From assembly GCA_018881555.1 (NCBI GenBank), contig JACAXG010000053.1, positions 3,833,210 through 3,897,209 on the forward strand: DNA of 64,000 nt, read 5' to 3'. This document shows, piece by piece, positions 54,501 to 63,500 of this stretch. Position 1 is the stretch's first letter. The number at the start of each line of letters is the position of its first letter. The notes under the pieces are model-generated. The model was not told where the DNA came from. It saw only the letters and a list, made by a program, of their open reading frames with translations, and searched no databases. The DNA is from Amblyornis subalaris. Lineage: Eukaryota > Chordata > Aves > Passeriformes > Ptilonorhynchidae. A program made the position numbers and the translations under genes.

Positions 54501-57500
54501 TAGACAGATATAGCTGGTGATTAAAAACACAGAACTAAAACAAACAAACAAAAAAAAACACAACCCAAAGTTGTAAGAAAGACCAGTCTTCTTCTGCAAG
54601 AAAGACCCACTTCTGCAGACAAAAATAATGTTGCAGGAGGCTGTATTACCAGAATGAGCAGGTTTTTTTCCAACAAGAGAAAGCTGTNTTCAGCAGCTGT
54701 GAGGATGGGAAAGAGTACCACAACACAAANTGCTTGACAGAGGTGCTGGTACAAGGCAGATGCTATTGTTCTGGGGAATATTAAACCTGTTGTAAAAATC
54801 AAAAANTAACTGGGATACTAGGTTTAACAAGCATAATATATGCAGCCACAGAAGATGGTGAACCCAGGATCAGATTAAGAAAAGGTAGCAAAGTTTGGGG
54901 CCTTGACAGCCTCCTTTCTCCCAGTCTCACTTATCTCAGGAAGCAGGCATGCAGGAAACAAAATGTTACACGTTTATTGCACACGTTATCAAAGCAAACC
55001 TACTAGTACATCCACCTCTGAGAAAACCACAAAAAGAAGTCAAGAAGTTAAAGACACTGGAGTATTCCAATCCTGCCTCTCTACAGATTACAAAAACTAT
55101 AGGTATGTCTACATCATTTCCTAAAGAACAATCACACATTACTTCCAGAAGCTTGTCAGTGCTATAACATGAATCAGCTCAAACTGAGAGGCTGCTTTGA
55201 TACTTCTGAGCAGGACTGAGACAAAAAAACAGAATAGGTTACAGTAGTAATGATCTGCTGCAAGAAAACCTTTCTTAAAAAGCATTAGAACACTGGAGAT
55301 AAAGTCCAAAAGATGCATAAATGTACACACATAAACACACAGCATAANACTCAAAAGACAACGTTCTTCCAGTTTTGAATACCTGCACTTTTTTATCAAA
55401 ATTCAGGGTTGCATTTGGAGTGAAACAGATTTGGAGATGAGTAAGGCCTCCCACAGGTACCACTCCTTCAGAGGGGATGATTTTCATTCCAGGCAGTGGG
55501 TTTGAATCAAGGACCTTCACAAACACAAACAAGGAACATATTGAAAAAGGTGTTTGCATTCATTTGTTTTGGTTGTTGCTGTTTTACTTATACCAATATA
55601 TCTACAATAAAGATTTTATCGTCTTACAAGGAGAACCTTTATAGCATACAATGCTAACTTGGACTTAGAAGTTTGGGGTAAAATGCAAGTAAACAAAATA
55701 AAGCAACAGATTTCTAAACTATCAGTTTCTACCACAAAATAATTTTTGCCACCAATTGGAAACTTAACATTCTGGGGTTTGGGTTCTTTTCATCAAGTTA
55801 TTAAAATTAAGACTTGCTACCTAGCAAGTCTTCAAAATATTCTACAAAACATTTTTTTCAGTGAAAAATAAATTCGACACTTCTTTTTTGACATTCACAG
55901 TAAGAACAAGGGACACAGAAAGCCAACCCAGCTCAGTAGTAATACTAGCAGTAAATACTCCGTTTAGCCACAGTTAGTAAAGACAAAAAGGAATTTTTCC
56001 TCTTCTAAAGCACTCCAAACAGCTTTTTAAAGTATAGCTACACAAGTGATCATGACCNAGACCAAACAGCCATGTCTTGGCTTAAGAGTAATTCTGGAGG
56101 CTAAAAAGGCTGGGTATGTTTGTTTGTCTTACTGACTACGCTGATTTTATTCTTTCAGGCCCATCCTCCAAGACTATAGTACTACTTGTTATTCAATGCT
56201 CAGATGATAAACAGTGAAAAATATGGTACAGATCAAAATAAATTAATCATGTTTCTTCGTACTGTAATAATACAGTAACAAAAACTCTGAGGATCTTAAT
56301 AAAAAATTATTTTGCTTCACTAAATACAGTGAAATATCCTGTGATCAGGAAAACTAACGAGGTTAGGTTTCCTACTAATCTGTGTATTGTATCTTTACCC
56401 ATTCTGGCATCCATCTCATNCCTTATCCAATTCATTATTGAACCCATCTTCCTCCTGGATGTCAGTCCAGCAAAGTAATCACATGTGCTATGACTGTTCC
56501 GGGTCTCTGAATGCACTGACTGGGCAGCATGGGTAGGATGAAGACAGTTTGAGACAGTGCTCTGTCTCTCAAAGCATAAAATCATCCAAGCTGTAACTGC
56601 TTTTCCATAGGGTACACCAGCATGGGGTTTCACCCCCACCACTGGCTCTCATGAAACTGCCAGAATTGTTTAGGCCATCANCACTTTGCTTGTCTGTTGG
56701 CCCATCTACCCATCAGTGCAAACTGGACAGATGGACAGAATTCCTAGTCACATCAATCTTGTTTCTTCAGAAAACATGGCAAAAACTTGAATAGGAGCAT
56801 ATTCAATAACTGCAAACACAAAACCATAACATGATCTGATAAAATCAACCCCCTTCTGCTCCCTGCCCCAAGGAATTAAGTGTGCTAGAAATAATTTTAT
56901 CTTACTTGGAAGTATGCATGGTTGTGTCCTGTGTTATAAAGAAGGGCTGTCCTACAAGAAGTCAAACCCACTGGACTATGAATCAAGGACATATAATGAT
57001 TCACAAACTGAACTCTAGTAGAACCAAACTATAAAAAAAAAAAAAGATAAAACAAGAACTATATAACATATTCCTAAGTAAAAATGAATAATTCAGCCTA
57101 ATTTTATTATATGATAAGCTAATATAGTTGTGCAAATGCATAAATTGGAAGTATTCAAACAGACAAACACAGCTTAACTGTGAGACAAGATTTNCTCAGT
57201 GTACTGAACTTATCTAGATTCCAATTGAACAGAGTCAACCCCACAGATATTTCTGTACTAATTTCAAGCCAATAAAAATATATTAATTAAATTTAATTGA
57301 ACAGCACAAACTCCATTAGTTCCAAATGTGTGATCAGGACAAGATATTTCAGAGATATTAANAGCAGTAGAAATGCAAATATTTTAATTTACATACATCC
57401 TGGTTTGCATATGGCAAATTTCCAAGGCTTCAAAAGAAGAGGAAGAAAAGGAAAAAAGCTACTGGGNAAAGACAAANAAAAACAAAAACAAAAACAGGCA

Positions 57501-60500
57501 CATCAAAAGGAACAGTAAAGTGTTCTTGGCTCCCAGTGAAAGTTCTAGAGCATGTAACCAGTAGAATAGAGTGAAAAAAAAAAGTCTTTCTTCTTCATAC
57601 TTCCTGGTATGCAAGACAACAAATGACTAAACAAAGCTGAATGTCACTGTTTAGACGACTACCCAGAACGCTGCTTCTCAAATACCATGTTCAAATAACA
57701 ACACAAAATTAAATCAGAGCCTGTTGTTACCCTGACACTCTGAAACACACCTTCCCACATGCACCTAGATTTTTATTCCTTTAATAAATAATATATATCT
57801 AAAGAACTGTTGTATCACCTCTCAACCTTTGTTTAGTTAAGCCAAGCACAGTAATTATGTCATAATATATAAGGACCACTAAGCCATGATGCCAGAAGAA
57901 GAATATCATCAAAAGCAATAAAAAGAATAAAACTGTCTTTGCCTTGCCTTCTCCCTTTTGTCTTTGGAGCATATNCTTTAGTTAAACATGTCAAGTAGAC
58001 GCCATATGAAATTAAAATATTTTTAAGATATGATAATAGAAATATATTTAAGACATTTCTTGTTTAAAAAAACCACACATTTTTCTTCTCTAAAGCTGCT
58101 GTTTGAATTGTTACCTTTGCAGAACATTTCAAGTTAATTGAAATTCCTTTGTGCACACACAAGGTGAATTCTCCTGTTTCTGGACGTTTGAACCCTGGAC
58201 GCCAAACAACTTCACACTCCAGATCACTATAGGCCTCCACGAACCCTAAACAGATGTACATAATTTGTATGTTATAGCATACACAGGTACAAGTGTCAAA
58301 TTGCATTGTCCAATTAGAAATAACCTAAGCACATTAAAGTGAAATTACCTTCTCTTACTGAATGTAAGCCTACATCTCTTAGGTGATGAACAGTCTGATG
58401 AATTAAGGAAAATTAGGTTGTGGATTCTCATGACAATTGCATAACCTATTTATTAGCATCCTGCAGTAAAATACTCTCAAAGTTTACTGGTATTTTGTAG
58501 CCATGAATTACTCTAATAGTCTACATTAAAAACAAAAGAATAGACTACCCTTCTTGCAGAATAACAACTTATGCAAAGACCATTTAAACTTTTTGATTGC
58601 AATTGAGTCTGAATTCGTATTAGCAGAAATATTTTTATCAAGAATCAGACCACACCAAATCAAATCCAATTCAGTTAAGTTTGCTTTTTAATAACGGAGC
58701 TCCAACGTACTCCTGCAGAACACTATTTTTCAAATTTAAGAAGGTAAAAGCTTATGTCTCACACACATCTAACAAATATTGACCCATAATGCAAATGCAA
58801 ACTAATCCCACATTGAATTCCATTTCTGTTACTCAACCTTCATCAACTTTTTAACAGCTTCATTCAGTGCTTTTGGAAAATTTCCTATCCTGATAGGCTG
58901 TATGGTATTGCTGCCTTACTCTTGAAATATCAGCAATCTGTGCTGAGAAAAATGTTTACATAAGCACTGCTGGCTGGGCATGGAAGCAGGGAGCTGGACT
59001 GACCGTGCATTCAGGGCAGGGCTTACACAGGGAGTGCTGCTGGGTCGTAAGCTGTGATCTGATACTGCTTTTGGCATACACTGATATTGACACAAATCTA
59101 AAAATACAGTTTATAGCACCAGCTAAATGTTTGTCTTATTCAATACTGTTGACATTTAAGATACATACACACACTGGATTTGCATAGCATACCTCTGGTA
59201 GGCTGTATAGAAAATGCAGTTTTTCTATCTGTAGCTACAGGTTTCCAAGTAAACCCAGCAGGATGGTTTCTACGATTGCANACCCTGACAGTTCTTCTAA
59301 ACTCTGTCCCTGCTAGGCAGCCAGGAACAGGAGTCAAAATCAGTTCCCTTGCAGAGAGCTCCAGTTCAATAGGCACTGCATTTGCAACTACCAGCACATG
59401 CCCAAGGTGTTGGTTGTTTATTTTGTAAGAGAAAGACCTGTAACACAAATANATATCTCTCTCAATATTTTTAGGGTTTTACTATGTTGCAGTCAGAGTA
59501 AAATTTATGTGAAACATAACCATTAGCAAGAAAACCCTTCACAAAACAGAGTAGGAACACATAGTTAAGACTGACAAGAGAAAGAAGCTTGCAATTGTTT
59601 CGCATACTACTTAAATCATGTCAAAAGTGAAGATCATCCTAAAGGATGGTCAACATCATACAGTCAGGTGTTTTAACAACGTCAGTAAAGAGACAGTTCA
59701 TATCTAGAAAACATTTTGCCTATGCATTTTCCAATGAGCTGCATCAAAAGATCTGAGCATGGATGCAGTGATGCAATGCTATGCTGGAAAGAGCACAGTA
59801 TTTTCCATAANAATTTCTCCTAGCAAATACACTGTAATAGCAAACTTTTTTCCCTGATGAACTTCTAGCTATATGGGCTTTTCACAGGACAGATTTTTGT
59901 TTGTTTGTTTATCGTTTAAAAAAAAANCCAAGAAACATTACTGTACTAGGAAAATTTTGCAACATAAAACTGCATTAATTACTGCACTCATTTATGAGTG
60001 TATACCATTAGCAATTATCATGATTACACTTTAAAACCAGCCNGGTGATTTTTTTTTTAATTTTACTACTGCCAAGAAAATGTGTAAATAAAGACAAAGA
60101 TTAAAAACCTCACCTTTTAAACATTCCAACAGTATTTTTCTCAAATACTATTGGAATATGAGTTTTTGTAAGAGGAGGCACCACTTGAGACAATGGACAT
60201 GTCTCCCGCAATTCCTCAATTTCAATCTCAATTTGTATCCATATATGAACTAATAAGTTATTGATGATGTGCAGTTCTTTGGTTGTTGTAGAATANACAC
60301 AAACATCACCAAAATCTATAGTAGAAGGACCTGGAATATATAAGAAATAAGATCTTCAACATTAAAAAGTAAAAGCTAATGTAAGGATACCTAACTAGTA
60401 AAACACTATGACCAAAACATTTTAGTTCTTCAAATTACAGAATTAGTCAGCTACAAAAATCCTGCAGAAGAACAAATTCTCACTAAAATCTGGAAGCAAA

Positions 60501-63500
60501 TATCATGCAAGTTCTGTGAATGTTTTCAGTAGTACAAGCCCAAAGCCAGCAACATTTATTTCTTAATTGTGCTTGCTGTAGTCAACTACTAAAATAAGAG
60601 AAGCAATGTGCTCATTACAAAAGGTACTATTAATGACCATAAATACTTCTTTTTGTTAAACAGTTATTTAAATGGATAAATGACCAGCAACTCACTGATT
60701 GTTTATACATGTAACCTGTTGGTTTGCTCCCTGACGTGTGACCATTTGGTTTAATAATTCATGTCATTTGATGGTGACAAGCTTACTTCACTCCCTTATT
60801 TACTGCTATCACTGGTTTTCAGGCTGGTCTATAAACTTGAGTACTCATGGCACTAATCAGACATTTTACAAAACTCTCAGTACTTTTTGTATTACTACGT
60901 TTCTCTTGCTCTACCTTTCCCCAAGTATATCAGTCTACATAGCCACACTATTCAAGTTCTGGCTTGACTGAAAACTAAAAAAGCCCAGAAAGTACTGAAA
61001 ATTTTCATTTTGCTCCTAAATAATTTTACTGAAGAAAAGCTGACCTTAAAATAGACCTATAGTAGTTACAAGTGTTGTTAACAGACAAGTCCCTTGAGGT
61101 TTTAGAAAGTGTTACTCCCCATCACAGAANAAGTTTTACTTTTGGGGGGCATCAGTGTTCACTGCTAATTCTCAGAAACATTCTGAGCACTCCCATGAAT
61201 CTTGCTGATATTAAAGTTGGTCCAGGTACTATCCAGTAACAAGGCATGAGGGTATGAGTAATTCTCACACTATGCTCTGTTGATATCTTTGTAATAGGTT
61301 CTGGTANGAGCAGTCTTTAAAGAAAACTCTTCTTCTACGTGTTCATACCTAATCATACCTCAGCAGTTTCTGAGAAGTACAAAGGTTCAGTAAAACACTA
61401 CTGTAGATATCAAGCTGCCTACCAAATTAAATCATTTTCTATTTAGGGGGAACAATTATAATCATAAATTGTTTTACTATAANTAAGTGCCTTTATAACA
61501 ACTATATGCATTTAGTAGCCAAATTAAAAGTCTTACCAATGAATATTTGATGAAGCTGCTTGGGTGTCAAAGTTAGACTACAATCTTCCTTCTCCTGAGT
61601 AGAAGATGGCATAGGACTAAGCCAGCTCCAAACCTGTGGTAAGCACAAGACATCTCCTCAGAGCAGGATCAAAATTCTCATGCTTTTTTATATGCTGAAT
61701 GCATTATGCTCACATTAGTACTCAAGCATTTAACTTACTTCTTTGTTTGTAGATTTAGAAAGAATTGCTGCCAGTTTTCGACCAGTTAACATGCAATTGT
61801 CATCCCAAGGAAGCATTTTGTGCTGTAGCTTCTCCTTGGGAACATCTGTGATTGAGATGTTTGGTGACTTAAGCCCTTCAGCTGGTTTAATGCCTATGCT
61901 CACAGGATTGTTATAAATATAAAACTCCCTACAGGGAAGGAAAAAAAGAAAAAAAATATACAGATCTAATAGTTTGAGCATTCCATGATCTACACATTAA
62001 ATTATTTAATATTTTTAAACAAAACAAATAATACTTTAAGTAGGAATATTTCATTATTTAAAAAACCCTCATGCACAGAAATTACCTTGAAAATTATTTT
62101 ATTGTTTTGGTTTTTACNGCATCATTGCACATTTGTGGCCGTTGCTTTGTTAAATAGGTTGCAAGTATTATGGCCACAAAAATATAAATATTATAACATT
62201 TTAAAATATCTCTTAAAAACAATTAAGTTGCAACATCAAGCACTTAAAAGTTAGCAACTGCCAAGATTACAAAGCATCCTTTAATGGCATATTTCTGAAC
62301 TGGACCACTAATTTTCAGAGAAGTTAAATTTTTGGTCAAAGTTCAACTCCAATAAATCAATTTCACCCGCAACCACGAGATCGGAAACTTGCAGAGATCT
62401 TATACAGATGTTTTTTATCAAGTACTCCTACTTTTATATCAAGAAAATGATTACTATATTTAATAGTAACACTAAAATTCATCTGATAACTGTGAAATTT
62501 CCCTTTCTGTTCTGCTCCTCATGCAGTATACCTTGAATATATGTGTTAATGGTTATATACAAAACACATCATGCACTACGCAACAACAGTTCCTTTCAAA
62601 AACACCATACAACGCCTGCATGCATAAAAATAAAATAAATCCTTGCAGGCCTTGTCTGAACCATGAGATTTATACACAGAGCAAGGTAAATTGAGATTAC
62701 AAGAATAATCCACTAGCACTATTAATTTTTAGATAATGCATCCTACCAGCTTAACAGTCTTCAGGTATTATTTATCTTACTTTAGAGGATTTAGGGGTTT
62801 TTCTTGTTTTGAACTAAAACTTTGTGAAAGTAGCAGAGCTGTCAGTGATGCTTTTCCATGATTTGGCTCCACAACATACCAATCAAATATGCTAATTCAT
62901 CAAATGAGATTTTACTGTAAATAAGGCTACATGAACAGTAAGATTAAAGGATTGTATCTGCTTCAGTCCACAGAATATATAATAATTTACATACTGAATT
63001 CATCACTTGGGGTGAGCTAGATATCCTAGTTGGAAGTACGTATTTATTATATAAATAGAAGAGAATCCAATCCAAAACAATCAATGGTTTTTTTCCTATT
63101 AAGCATAACTAAGTCTTCTTAAAACTTGACACATTAATTTTAGTTCATTTTAAGCTCAATTTCAAGTGCCCTGCCTCTATCTCTACATTTCACCCACGAA
63201 GTGATCTCTGCATGTCTAAATGAACATTTGAACATGACAGGTTTTGAATGCGTTATAAATGAAGGTCCCAAGATCATGAGCACATTGGCATGGGACAAAT
63301 TTAGGTATATGATTGGTGCTATTACGTTAATTCTGCATATATACATATATTTTGTATGAGCTTCAAATATTTATTTATCCTTTTAAACCAAGTCTTACCT
63401 AGCATCCTCTTTCTCTAAACGACGTTGTCTNAAACTGGCAATGAAGGCTGTATAGAATTTCTTATTTTCTTCTCTAAACAGTCGTTCAGAGTGAGTATAA

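Noticed and set aside
56307..56642. 111-codon minus-strand ORF in intron 8
   Set aside because: Exons 8 and 9 join in the middle of an ASH motif, leaving no room for it; no recognisable domain.
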